This document shows positions 16,413 to 25,053 of a stretch of 64,000 nt of DNA, piece by piece; positions within the stretch are counted from its first letter, which is position 1, and each line of letters opens with the position of its first letter. Under the pieces are notes generated by a model. It was not told the origin of the DNA and searched no databases. It worked only from the letters and a program-made list of their open reading frames with translations. The position numbers and the translations under genes were made by a program. Location of the stretch: positions 2,542,001 through 2,606,000 of the forward strand of contig NZ_CAXUQH020000001.1 of the NCBI RefSeq assembly GCF_964253085.1. Reading direction: 5' to 3'. Source of the DNA: Paenibacillus_E sp964253085 (GTDB taxonomy: Bacteria > Bacillota > Bacilli > Paenibacillales > NBRC-103111).

Positions 16413-17780
16413 TTGATGCAGGATATGAAACATGAGCAAATGAATAACCGTTTTTCAGACACGCCGATTATTACGGAAATGCAGATAATCCCTGTAGCGG
16501 GGTACGATAGTATGCTGCTTAATCTCAGCGGTGCACATGCTCCTTTCTTTACACGCAACATTATCATTCTTAAAGATAACGCAGGCCATACGGGTGTTGG
16601 TGAGGTTCCAGGTGGTGATAAGATTCGACAAACACTAGAGGATGCACGGGCGCTCGTCATTGGTCAATCCATAGGTCAATACAATAACATTATGAATACA
16701 GTACGCAAGCAGTTTGCTGATCGAGATGCTGGAGGACGTGGTTTACAAACCTTCGATCTACGCATCACGATTCACGCCGTTACTGCTCTGGAAGCTGCAC
16801 TGTTAGATCTTCTGGGGAAATTCCTCGGTGTTCCTGTAGCTGCGCTCCTTGGAGAAGGCCAGCAACGTCAACGCGTAGAGATGTTAGGTTACTTGTTCTA
16901 TATCGGAGATCGAAATAAAACGGATCTACCTTACTTGAGCGGACAGGATGGCAAGGATGACTGGACACGATTGCGCAATGAGGAAGCGCTTACACCTAAA
17001 GCTGTCGTTAAACTGGCTGAGGCGGCATACAAGCGATATGGTTTTAACGACTTCAAGCTAAAGGGCGGCGTGTTTCGAGGAGAAGAGGAGATCGAGGCCG
17101 TCACCGCGTTAGCCGAACGTTTTCCCCAAGCGAGAATAACGCTGGATCCTAACGGAGCATGGTCTTTGTCTGAAGCAATTCGCCTTTGCCGTGATCAAAA
17201 CCATGTATTGGCTTATGCGGAAGATCCTTGCGGAGCTGAAAATGGTTATTCTGGACGTGAGGTAATGGCAGAGTTTCGCCGTGCTACTGGGCTGCCGACG
17301 GCTACGAACATGATCGCCACGGATTGGCGCCAGATGGGACACGCGATTCAACTGAATTCGGTTGATATACCACTTGCTGATCCGCACTTCTGGACGATGC
17401 AAGGTTCTGTTCGAGTCGCACAAATGTGTCATGAATGGGGGCTGACGTGGGGCTCGCATTCTAACAATCATTTTGATATTTCGTTGGCCATGTTTACCCA
17501 TGTCGCAGCCGCTGCACCGGGAAAAATCACAGCTATCGATACACATTGGATTTGGCAGGACGGGCAGCGTTTGACCAAAGAACCGTTCCAAATTGTTGGT
17601 GGCATGGTGGAAGTTCCTAACAAGCCAGGTTTGGGCATTGAGATTGATATGGTTGAAATTGAAAAAGCGCACCAGCTTTATAATGAGAAAGGGCTTGGAG
17701 CGCGCGATGATGCGATTGCAATGCAGTATTTGATTCCTGGCTGGAAATTCGATCATAAACAACCTTGCCTTGTACGGTAA
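16413..17780 (+). CDS. gudD: Glucarate dehydratase
   Basis: This enolase-superfamily enzyme of about 455 residues dehydrates D-glucarate (and L-idarate) to 5-keto-4-deoxy-D-glucarate. Recognisable segments are GVGEVPGGDKIRQTLEDAR near the N-terminus, FNDFKLKGGVFRGEEEIEAV with the catalytic KxK-type lysine, ITLDPNGAWSLSEAI and YAEDPCGAENGYSGREVM carrying metal-binding Asp/Glu, TNMIATDWRQMGHAI, and GSHSNNHFDISLAM with the catalytic His. The length fits the family. The starts at 16413/16416 follow GGGGAGAG. Downstream genes of the same pathway have been damaged, so its product may no longer be processed locally. Confidence 0.95.
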   Translation: MMQDMKHEQMNNRFSDTPIITEMQIIPVAGYDSMLLNLSGAHAPFFTRNIIILKDNAGHTGVGEVPGGDKIRQTLEDARALVIGQSIGQYNNIMNTVRKQFADRDAGGRGLQTFDLRITIHAVTALEAALLDLLGKFLGVPVAALLGEGQQRQRVEMLGYLFYIGDRNKTDLPYLSGQDGKDDWTRLRNEEALTPKAVVKLAEAAYKRYGFNDFKLKGGVFRGEEEIEAVTALAERFPQARITLDPNGAWSLSEAIRLCRDQNHVLAYAEDPCGAENGYSGREVMAEFRRATGLPTATNMIATDWRQMGHAIQLNSVDIPLADPHFWTMQGSVRVAQMCHEWGLTWGSHSNNHFDISLAMFTHVAAAAPGKITAIDTHWIWQDGQRLTKEPFQIVGGMVEVPNKPGLGIEIDMVEIEKAHQLYNEKGLGARDDAIAMQYLIPGWKFDHKQPCLVR

Positions 17781-17815
17781 TCGAGATAATAAAATGAAAT
17801 GGAGGAGAGATTACA

Positions 17816-18523
17816 GTGGACTATAGTCTTATTCTCGATGTCATTCCACCTATCGTTACACCGGTTGATGCTGATGAATGTGTGAAAGAGCAGGGACTAT
17901 GAAGAGTAGTCGAGCACGTTATCGCAGGAAGGGTGCACGGTATCCTTTCTTTAGGCAGTAACGGAGAATTTTATGGACTGGATCATGAGCAGCTCATGAT
18001 CTTAGGTTCATTGGTTTGCGGTGCTGTAGGTTGTGTCGCTTCAACAGCGAGTATTGTGCCGGCATTGGTCGTTGAAATATTTGTGTTAAAAGCAATGGCA
18101 GCCTCTGTCATACGTACAAGAGACATCGGAGCAGGGAATGTGACCAAGCTGGTTAATCAGATCGTAGTTGCTATTAACATTGCCGCGATGTCCGAAGCAT
18201 TCGTGCTTGCCAGCAAGGTTGGTGTACAACCTGAGCTCGTTTATCAGGCGATTCGCGGCGGTTTGGCCGGCAGTACCGTTTTAGATGCGAAAGCTCCGCT
18301 CGTTATGGACCGCAATTTTGATCCGGGATTCCGTATCAACCTGCATATAAAGGACTTGAGCAACGTCTTGGAAACTTCGCATGAAGTAGGCGAGCCTCTA
18401 CCACTGACGGCTGCCGTTATGGAAATGATGCAGGCCTTGAAGATGGATGGAATGGGTGATTGTGACCACGGGAGCTTGATTCGTTACTACGAGAAAATGG
18501 CAAAGGTTGAAGTTAAAAGATAA
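17816..18523 (+). pseudogene. Chimeric remnant: DapA-family aldolase/dehydratase fused to tartronate semialdehyde reductase
   Basis: The GTG at 17816 behind GGAGGAGA starts a DHDPS-family protein (VIPPIVTPVDADE), interrupted by TGA at 17900-17902. The same frame continues with GILSLGSNGEFYGLDHEQ, then jumps to a later DHDPS-family segment (SLVCGAVGCVASTASIVPAL). It jumps again to the C-terminal half of a tartronate semialdehyde reductase (GARR-type: DIGAGNVTKLVNQIVVAINI, then AAMSEAFVLASKVGVQPELV). Two deletions thus merged neighbouring pathway genes in one frame. The NAD-binding domain of the reductase and the aldolase barrel are missing, so activity is unlikely. Confidence 0.8.
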
Positions 18524-18534
18524 GCAGCAGTTGT

Positions 18535-18566
18535 AAACCTCTTAGCATCTATAAGGGGTTTTCTTT
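18535..18566 (+). terminator. Terminator after the chimeric remnant
   Basis: AAACCTCTTA (18535-18544) pairs with TAAGGGGTTT (18552-18561) with one wobble pair, followed by TCTTTG. Confidence 0.6.
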
Positions 18567-18620
18567 GTTAGTATAGAAGTATCAGATTTTTGTATGCAAG
18601 AAAGAGAGGAGAGAAACGCG

Positions 18621-18901
18621 ATGCGAATTATATTGGCACCCGATTCATATAAAGGAAGCTTATCTGCCCTTGCTGTTGCTGATGCGATGGAACGAGGGAT
18701 TCGGGACGTATTCCCTAGTGCTACGGTGCCGGTTTAGGTAAAGGCGCTGAGGATGTACTTCAACATGGAATTGATGCTCTGATGATTATTGTGCCCCGGC
18801 CTATGGATTTAGAGTAATGTATCGTATCGGCTGAAGAGCTTATTCATGCTGCCACAGCTAGGTTATGCAGATTGATAAGTATTGGAATCAAGATGAAATA
18901 A
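18621..18901 (+). pseudogene. Glycerate kinase with a large internal deletion
   Basis: From ATG 18621 behind GAGAGGAGAG the first 35 or so codons read MRIILAPDSYKGSLSALAVA, the start of GarK/GlxK-type glycerate kinases. After a break near 18730, another frame gives the C-terminal segment GKGAEDVLQHGIDALMIIVP and, after a stop codon, SAEELIHAATARLCRLISI. Full enzymes have about 370-380 residues, so roughly three quarters is gone. The gene would have converted D-glycerate to 2-phosphoglycerate, the last step of the glucarate route. It is not functional. Confidence 0.8.
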
Positions 18902-18924
18902 TATATCATGGCAATAGGACAACA

Positions 18925-18959
18925 TTGTTATTTTATTTAATTCATCTTACAATATGACT
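18925..18959 (+). promoter_or_regulatory. Promoter of the FadR-type regulator
   Basis: TTGTTA (18925-18930), 17 bp, TACAAT (18948-18953), ATGACT. The 15-bp block around the -10 is identical to that of gudD, so the regulator may control both promoters. Confidence 0.6.
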
Positions 18960-18993
18960 ATATACTTTAATCAGCAAAGAAAGAAGGGCAATT

Positions 18994-19683
18994 ATGGTAG
19001 AACTTAAAGGAAGCGTAGAATTGGGGTCTATTAAACGAAACACGCTGCCCAAGCAAGTCATTGATAGTATTGTTCAGCTGCTGATCAGCGGACAGCTTAA
19101 ACCTGGAGATAAACTGCCGTCCGAGATGGAACTGATCGATATGTTAGGCGTGAGTCGGCCAGTTCTGCGGGAAGCTTTAAGTTCGCTTGAAGCACTTGAA
19201 GTGATTACGCGAAAAACACGTGGTGGAACCCATTTCAATAATAAAATAGGCAGCAATCCGTTCTCGGTAATGCTGGCTTTGTCCGTTGGCAACCTTCCTG
19301 CGATCATCGAAGCACGTATGGCTTTAGAACTGGGACTTGTGGCCATGGCGGCAGAAAAGATTACGAACGAGCAGTTGGGACGATTGAAAGAAACTATTGA
19401 TGAAATTGCGGGCAGTGTAGATAACAATTATGCGGAAGTGGACAAGGAATTCCATCGGATTATTGCATTGAGTGCGAACAATCCGATCATTGAAGGTATG
19501 ATAGATCCGCTGCTTATAAGCTTTGACAAAATGGACAGACAAGTTAGGGAACGTGAACGTGATGTAACGGTCCAATTTCATACAGATATCTATAATGCAC
19601 TCGTTAATCGGGATCCACATGAAGCGTTTACTCATATGTACCGACATCTTAGTTATGTCCGAAATAAGCTATTGCAGGTATAG
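18994..19683 (+). CDS. GntR/FadR-family transcriptional regulator (FCD domain)
   Basis: The 229-residue protein has an N-terminal winged helix (about 15-85; LKPGDKLPSEMELIDMLGVS, RPVLREALSSLEALEVI) and a C-terminal all-helical FCD ligand domain (about 100-220). EARMALELGLVAMAAEK and VDKEFHRIIALSANNPIIE supply the usual Asp/His ligands for metal and carboxylate effectors. Position after the glucarate genes and a shared promoter block suggest it responds to glucarate or a breakdown product. An AAAGAAGGG ribosome site precedes the ATG. Length is normal. Confidence 0.92.
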   Translation: MVELKGSVELGSIKRNTLPKQVIDSIVQLLISGQLKPGDKLPSEMELIDMLGVSRPVLREALSSLEALEVITRKTRGGTHFNNKIGSNPFSVMLALSVGNLPAIIEARMALELGLVAMAAEKITNEQLGRLKETIDEIAGSVDNNYAEVDKEFHRIIALSANNPIIEGMIDPLLISFDKMDRQVRERERDVTVQFHTDIYNALVNRDPHEAFTHMYRHLSYVRNKLLQV

Positions 19684-19714
19684 GCTTTTGATGAATGAAG
19701 GAGTGTCCCCCCTT

Positions 19715-19864
19715 ATGTTTAAACTTTTATCATCAAAGTATTTGATGCGACTTCTTTTACTAACGTTACTGATTGGGACGATTCCCGTGGTGGTTTTGGG
19801 GAGTCTATCATACATTCGTGCAAAGCGGGTTGTAAGGTTTCGGGATGGGTGGTTGGTTCATTAA
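19715..19864 (+). pseudogene. Truncated membrane AraC-type regulator (first helix only)
   Basis: After GAAGGAGTG, an ATG at 19715 starts FKLLSSKYLMRLLLLTLLIG TIPVVVLGSLSY-type sequence, which is the N-terminal membrane helix of large sensor regulators of the kind seen intact at 47491-49761. The reading becomes unrelated after about 40 residues and stops at 19864. It is a stub left by deletion. A weak hairpin (19879-19888 with 19893-19902) follows. Confidence 0.6.
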
Positions 19865-20309
19865 TATGAATAATATCGGCCTTACGATAATAATCGTAGG
19901 GCTTTAATCATTCAATAATGATGAGTAAACTATCTATCCCTGGACTTTGTTTTATGACTGACATTGTTGATTACTAAAGTGAAAATTTATCGTCACAATA
20001 ATGAAATTTTGCAGGTTGTTATACTGCAGAATGAAAACGAATGAAGGTGGAAAATAAAGGTCGTTGTGTTGATCCACATTTTTTGGACATATCTACGCTT
20101 GAAGATTTACAAATTGAAAAGTTGACCAGGATTCCTTATGAAAATGGGTGTTCTTGTCAACTTTGTTTTTGTTGGAAGACGACAAGCATAGGGTTAACCT
20201 GAAAAAATCTGATATGTCATAAAAAAACCTGACTTACAGAGTCTACCTAATTCATGTAAGATGAATATACGTACAGAATGTAGTTTTTTTATAGAAGAGG
20301 GTCTCTCAA
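19865..20309. other. Upstream region of the YesM/YesN operon
   Basis: No gene was found in this 445-bp stretch. It has a weak hairpin at 19879-19902 and AT-rich sequence before the kinase. The kinase promoter is probably in the last 120 bp, but no single candidate stands out. Confidence 0.5.
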
Positions 20310-22070
20310 ATGAAGCTATTCAGAAGGTTTCTAGGAAAATTACAACCTAAAAAGATACGCACTCGTTTTCTAGTGGCGATGATAACGTTATCGGTAATGC
20401 CTCTATGTGTTCTTGGATTTGTGTCATTTAATATTGCAAAAGATACTTTAGTTCAAAACCATGAACAGACGAATGAGAACCATTTAAGAACGGCAAGTGA
20501 AGTTGCGGATTTGCTCCTGCGGAATGTCATTAATATGAATCGTGTTGTCCTTTCGGATAATCAATTAAGAGAACAGCTAATTGAAAGCGGCAGAAATGGA
20601 GCGGCTTCAACAATTGGTGTCCGTACCGTACAGCGCCTGGAACATATTGTTTTGAGTAACCTAGTAGATTCACAGTATTTTGATTCTGTTTGTTTATTTG
20701 ATCGGGAATTTCATTCGACTTGTTATGGTAGATCTGAGAGCGCTGGACTTTATGGAACGAATCAAACTCGGATGAACATTTCTAAGACAGAGTGGTATGA
20801 TCCCGTCATCAGAGCAAGGGGGAAGGAAGTTTTCTTCAGTTATAATGTGCTGGATCCTTATACCTCTAAAGAATCTTTTTCCAGTGTAAAACTGTTGCGC
20901 GACCCGGACAATCTAGAGAGTGAGCCCATTGGCTTACTGGTAACGAATATTAAAAAGAGTATGTTTCAAACCGTTATACATGAAAGTGATAACAGTTCCT
21001 TCTTAGTAATGAATCCGATTGCTTCTAGTAGCTCCAGTATGGTTTATGCCAATAAAATTGATGTGTTGAAGGAAGTGTCTATAGAAGATGGTATGGAAAA
21101 CTTGGTCCAAAACCTTGAGCAGACAGGATACTTGATTACGAGATATACGAATCAAACAACAGGGTGGACGTTCATGCATATTATTGAGGCCAAAGAGTTA
21201 CTGAAGCAATCGAACCGTATTGGCGTTGCAACAGCTATCATTTCGGCTATCATCGCTTTCATTTCACTCCTTTTTGCATTTTGGATTGCCAGATCGATTA
21301 CTCGCCCCTTACTACAGCTGAAGAAAATGATCTTAGAATGGTCGACAGGTGTAAAGAATTGGTTTGGAAATTTCGAAGCTGACGAAGTTGGGACAATAGG
21401 AGAAACATTTAAGCGGATGGCTATCGAAAATGTGCAATTGGGTGAACGGCTTATTGATTCTCAATTAAAGGAAAGAGAAGCTGAACTTAACACGCTGCAA
21501 GCACAAATAAAGCCTCATTTTTTATATAATACCTTAGATTCAATTTATTGGATGGCGATCATGCATGATACGCCGGATATCGCGCTAATGGCGGATTCCT
21601 TATCCGAGAGCTTCCGATTAAGTTTGAATAAAGGGAAGGAAACGATACCCTTTTTCAAAGAATTAAAGCATATTGAGCACTACATGACCATCCAGAATAT
21701 CCGATTTAATCATCGCTTTACTTACATAGAACATGTTGATCCTTCCCTAATGGGAATTGATTTTCTGAAATTATTGCTTCAGCCATTGGTTGAAAATGCG
21801 ATCTATCATGGCTTAGAGCCCAAAATCGGTCCTGGAACCATTAGACTTACTGCGCGACGAGAAGGCAAGGACGTGGTTATTTTTACAGTTGAAGATGACG
21901 GCGTTGGGATTGAAGATTTGACATTGATTGAGCAAGGGTATGGGTTACGGAATGTTCGTGAACGTGTGATGCTGTATTATGGGAACCAAAGCTCCTTTAC
22001 ATTCGCAAGCCAGCCTAATGAGGGGACCAAGATTGATATTCGAATCAGGTTGCATACGGAAGGACAGTGA
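20310..22070 (+). CDS. YesM-type membrane sensor histidine kinase
   Basis: The 586-residue protein has a first membrane helix at about 22-45, an extracellular sensor region (about 46-300), a second helix at about 305-330 (AIISAIIAFISLLFAFWIAR), a HAMP domain, then a His-kinase domain. Its phosphoacceptor is H403 in LQAQIKPHFLYNTLDSIYWM. A C-terminal HATPase includes LQPLVENAIYHGLEPKIG (N box) and VEDDGVGIED. This is the LytS/YesM class that usually senses extracellular sugars. The stop overlaps the response regulator start by 4 nt. The first binding protein of the operon could be its sensing partner. Confidence 0.95.
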   Translation: MKLFRRFLGKLQPKKIRTRFLVAMITLSVMPLCVLGFVSFNIAKDTLVQNHEQTNENHLRTASEVADLLLRNVINMNRVVLSDNQLREQLIESGRNGAASTIGVRTVQRLEHIVLSNLVDSQYFDSVCLFDREFHSTCYGRSESAGLYGTNQTRMNISKTEWYDPVIRARGKEVFFSYNVLDPYTSKESFSSVKLLRDPDNLESEPIGLLVTNIKKSMFQTVIHESDNSSFLVMNPIASSSSSMVYANKIDVLKEVSIEDGMENLVQNLEQTGYLITRYTNQTTGWTFMHIIEAKELLKQSNRIGVATAIISAIIAFISLLFAFWIARSITRPLLQLKKMILEWSTGVKNWFGNFEADEVGTIGETFKRMAIENVQLGERLIDSQLKEREAELNTLQAQIKPHFLYNTLDSIYWMAIMHDTPDIALMADSLSESFRLSLNKGKETIPFFKELKHIEHYMTIQNIRFNHRFTYIEHVDPSLMGIDFLKLLLQPLVENAIYHGLEPKIGPGTIRLTARREGKDVVIFTVEDDGVGIEDLTLIEQGYGLRNVRERVMLYYGNQSSFTFASQPNEGTKIDIRIRLHTEGQ

Positions 22071-23536
22071 ACAGGATGCGTAAAGCGGTTGTATTTGACG
22101 ATGAGTTCATCGTACTCCAAGGCTTTCAAACGAAGGTTGACTGGTCTCACTATGGGATTGATCTAGCGGGCACAGCGGCAAATGGGATAGAGGCATTAGC
22201 CGTATTTCGCTCGGTGCGGCCAGACATCATTTTCACAGACATCCGGATGCCTGGTATGGATGGGCTTCAACTCCTAGAGATCATTACGCAAGAAGCGCCT
22301 GATACCATATGTATTGTCTTTAGTGGATTTAATGAGTTTGAGTATGTGAAGCGAGCGCTTAAAATCGGTGTCATCGATTTTATTGAGAAACCCATTACCC
22401 TTCGGAAGATCCAAGAAGCACTCCAGAAAGTTAATATTCAAATGAATAAACAAAAGGAATTACTAGAAAAGGCAACTTTAGATCTCTTGCTTATGGGCGC
22501 AGAAGCAGAAGTGAAATGGCTGTCTACATTAGGTGTTAATGCAACTGGTATTGCTGGGGTTACCGTCTTGGCATGTTCTTCGGAAAAGGGTTATCTGACT
22601 GAAAATGACGATTACCGTGTGATCAAAGTTCGGAATGGCAGTGAGTATATAGCACTTGTTATCCATGTGAATCCGGCTACCGAGCCATTAAAGGAAAGCA
22701 TGAACAATTGGGCAGAACACGCTGGTGGCGTTTCAGTTGGTTCAGGAAGAACGTATGTGAAGCTAGCCGACGCTACCAAAAGCTACAGGGAAGCTCAAAG
22801 TGCGCTACGATACGGAATGTATCTAGAGGGAGAGGGATGGACACGATATGAGGATCTCGCTGAGTGCGGGGATTTGCCAGATGGCTTGACGGCGTGGGAA
22901 GAGTTATTCGTATTTTACATCCGGACTTGTGATACCAAAGGGGTATTCCAACAACTAGAACGCTTTAAGCAGTCTTTTGAAGCGAAGAATCTGGAAAAGC
23001 GGTTGCTCGAATTAGAAATCCTCAAACTCGTTTATCTAGGCTGGGAAGCGGCCAAAGAGGCAGGGGTTGATATGGCAAAAATCATGGATGCGGATCAGTT
23101 CCCCCATGTTCAATTGCGAAAACTTGTAACATTGGATGAAATTATAGGATGGTTTCGAGATCATATTGATAGAATCATGAAATCGATGATCGATACTCGT
23201 CAGCGGATTAAGCATGACTCTGTCGACAAAGCTGTAAGTTACATGGCGCTTAACTATAATCGAGATATATCGCTAAAAGAAGTAGCCTCACATGTGGGGA
23301 TGAACGCTACCTATTTTAGCCTGCTCTTTAAAGAATCCAAGGGACTAAGTTATATTAAATATTTAACAAGAATGAGAATGGAGCAAGCCAAAACGCTGCT
23401 TCTTGACGGGTTATTGATAAACGAAGTGAGTGAAAAAGTCGGCTATTATCATTATAGGCATTTTACGGAAGTATTTAAGAAGTATACCGGTGTTACACCA
23501 GGTCAGTATCGTGAGACGCATAGAAAATCTGAATAA
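22067..23536 (+). CDS. YesN-type response regulator with AraC DNA-binding domain
   Basis: The 489-residue protein has an N-terminal receiver domain (about 5-120) with phosphoacceptor D58 in IIFTDIRMPGMDG and the conserved Lys in DFIEKPI. A middle region of uncertain fold follows. A C-terminal AraC HTH (about 390-485) carries DISLKEVASHVGMNATYFSL and VSEKVGYYHYRHFTEVFKKY. It starts with GTG overlapping the kinase stop. Its targets are probably the promoters before the binding protein at 25054 and the GH3 enzyme, which share a promoter and an upstream box. Confidence 0.95.
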   Translation: MNRMRKAVVFDDEFIVLQGFQTKVDWSHYGIDLAGTAANGIEALAVFRSVRPDIIFTDIRMPGMDGLQLLEIITQEAPDTICIVFSGFNEFEYVKRALKIGVIDFIEKPITLRKIQEALQKVNIQMNKQKELLEKATLDLLLMGAEAEVKWLSTLGVNATGIAGVTVLACSSEKGYLTENDDYRVIKVRNGSEYIALVIHVNPATEPLKESMNNWAEHAGGVSVGSGRTYVKLADATKSYREAQSALRYGMYLEGEGWTRYEDLAECGDLPDGLTAWEELFVFYIRTCDTKGVFQQLERFKQSFEAKNLEKRLLELEILKLVYLGWEAAKEAGVDMAKIMDADQFPHVQLRKLVTLDEIIGWFRDHIDRIMKSMIDTRQRIKHDSVDKAVSYMALNYNRDISLKEVASHVGMNATYFSLLFKESKGLSYIKYLTRMRMEQAKTLLLDGLLINEVSEKVGYYHYRHFTEVFKKYTGVTPGQYRETHRKSE

Positions 23537-23559
23537 GGGCAGAGGGGTTTGAGCAAAAG

Positions 23560-24873
23560 ATGAGAAGGATGCTTATGAGTTCTATTTTCGTTATGCTCTT
23601 CGCCACCTTAGTCGGTTGTCGTGCAGAGGAAACCCATTCTACGGTACCTAAGGAGGATGAACTTACCAATATCACCTATATAACTTCAAACTTAGAATCC
23701 GAGGGAACGGTAAAGGTGATTACGGATTTAAGTGCGGAATATACAAAGGTAAATCCCAATGTAAAGCTTGAATACAATTATGTTGGACAGTCTGGTCTCA
23801 GGCAACGCATTCAACTGCTTGCAGCTAGCAACGATCTGCCAACCATGTTTTCCTTTGAGTCGGGGAGGCCTCTTCGTAACTTGATGAGCGAGGTGCTCGA
23901 TCTTCAAAAAACATTCAAGGATCTGGGGATTTATGAGAAATTGAATCCCATTGCGGTTAATTTATTAAAACAACAGACCCATGGCGGTGGTCTGTATGCA
24001 TTGCCCTTGGAACTCAACATTGAAGGATTTTGGTATAATAAATCACTGTTTGCTAAGTATGGAATCGAAGAACCCCGTACATGGGATGACATGCTTCAGG
24101 CTGCTGACCTGTTTATTAAAAATGGTATTCAGCCGTTCTCTGTGGCAGGTAAAGAAAAATGGCCAATTACAAGGCTAATAGGTGGGTATGCCGTAAGGAA
24201 ATATGGCCCTGATGTGATGGAAAGTGTTGAAAAAGGTGAGATGAAAGTGACAGCCCCGGGGTTCGTGGAAGCCGCACAGACTGTTTATGACATGAGTAAG
24301 AAAGGATACTTTGGTCCAGATGCAAATACGATAGATTCACAATCTTCTATTGATTTATTTCTACAAGGGAATGCGGCCATGTTCTACTCCGGTAGTTGGG
24401 AACTGCGTGATTTTAATAATCCAGTCCGAAATAAGCTTGGATCAGAAGGCATCGGATATTTCAATATTCCTCTCGTGAAGGATGGGAGTGGGACGTTGGA
24501 TGAGTTTCCTATGAACGCAGGACTAACGAATTCGTTCTCCAAGGAAGCTTTCAATCCTATTATCGGCGAATGGATGAAAACCGTTTTCAGTCAGTATGGC
24601 GATAGGGCCATGAAGGATAGCGGGTTAATCACAGGGTTCAAAGTCGAGCATATGCCTGCACAAATTCCCCCATTGACCCAGATGGTGCAGGAGAAGATAG
24701 AGTCTGCGAAACGCGCGGTATTGTGGTTCGAAGCGAATTTCGATTCGAAGACGCAATCTGTTGCATGGGACAATGCACAACTGCTGATTAGTAGCGACAG
24801 CATGACAGCACAATCTTATATGGAAGAGCTTCAGAAAGCGATTGATGTGCAACTAAGTAAACCAGAGGAGTGA
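23560..24873 (+). CDS. ABC-type sugar solute-binding lipoprotein (first copy)
   Basis: The 437-residue protein has a lipoprotein signal (MSSIFVMLFATLVGCRAEE, with C20 as the lipidated residue) and an extracellular solute-binding family 1 fold: ASNDLPTMFSFESGRPLRNL, then GGGLYALPLELNIEGFWYNK. It lies 23 nt after the response regulator in the same transcript and ends in a terminator. It is a clear paralogue of the protein at 28382-29710 and is more distant from the main binding protein at 25054. Co-transcription with the two-component genes suggests a role in signalling as well as, or instead of, transport. Confidence 0.9.
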   Translation: MRRMLMSSIFVMLFATLVGCRAEETHSTVPKEDELTNITYITSNLESEGTVKVITDLSAEYTKVNPNVKLEYNYVGQSGLRQRIQLLAASNDLPTMFSFESGRPLRNLMSEVLDLQKTFKDLGIYEKLNPIAVNLLKQQTHGGGLYALPLELNIEGFWYNKSLFAKYGIEEPRTWDDMLQAADLFIKNGIQPFSVAGKEKWPITRLIGGYAVRKYGPDVMESVEKGEMKVTAPGFVEAAQTVYDMSKKGYFGPDANTIDSQSSIDLFLQGNAAMFYSGSWELRDFNNPVRNKLGSEGIGYFNIPLVKDGSGTLDEFPMNAGLTNSFSKEAFNPIIGEWMKTVFSQYGDRAMKDSGLITGFKVEHMPAQIPPLTQMVQEKIESAKRAVLWFEANFDSKTQSVAWDNAQLLISSDSMTAQSYMEELQKAIDVQLSKPEE

Positions 24874-24911
24874 CAGCGGCTATACGTTTGTCACTGTTTG
24901 CCTTTGTTTCT

Positions 24912-24940
24912 GTGGATCCTCAGGGATCCGTTTTTTTGTT
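24912..24940 (+). terminator. Terminator after the first binding protein gene
   Basis: GGATCC (24914-24919) pairs with GGATCC (24924-24929), followed by GTTTTTTTG. It separates the regulatory operon from the transporter operon. Confidence 0.7.
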
Positions 24941-24957
24941 TTTAACCTAAAAAAAGT

Positions 24958-25010
24958 GGACGTTACTAAAGAATGAAGCAATTGTCGAAGATAAAGAAAA
25001 CGCTTACGAT
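24958..25010 (+). promoter_or_regulatory. Promoter of the transporter operon with upstream box and cre-like site
   Basis: GGACGT (24958-24963) and AAGAATG (24969-24975) lie just before TTGTCG (-35, 24982-24987); 17 bp later comes TACGAT (-10, 25005-25010). AGAAAACGCTTACGA (24995-25009) resembles a CcpA cre site overlapping the spacer and -10. The same arrangement stands before the GH3 gene at 29860-29913. Confidence 0.65.
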
Positions 25011-25053
25011 ACGTACAGAAAGCAAATTTAACAAGAAAAGGAATGAAAACAAA

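Noticed and set aside
17109..17762. Long minus-strand frame of 217 codons inside gudD
   Set aside because: Antisense to a well-recognised enzyme; no motif or ribosome site.
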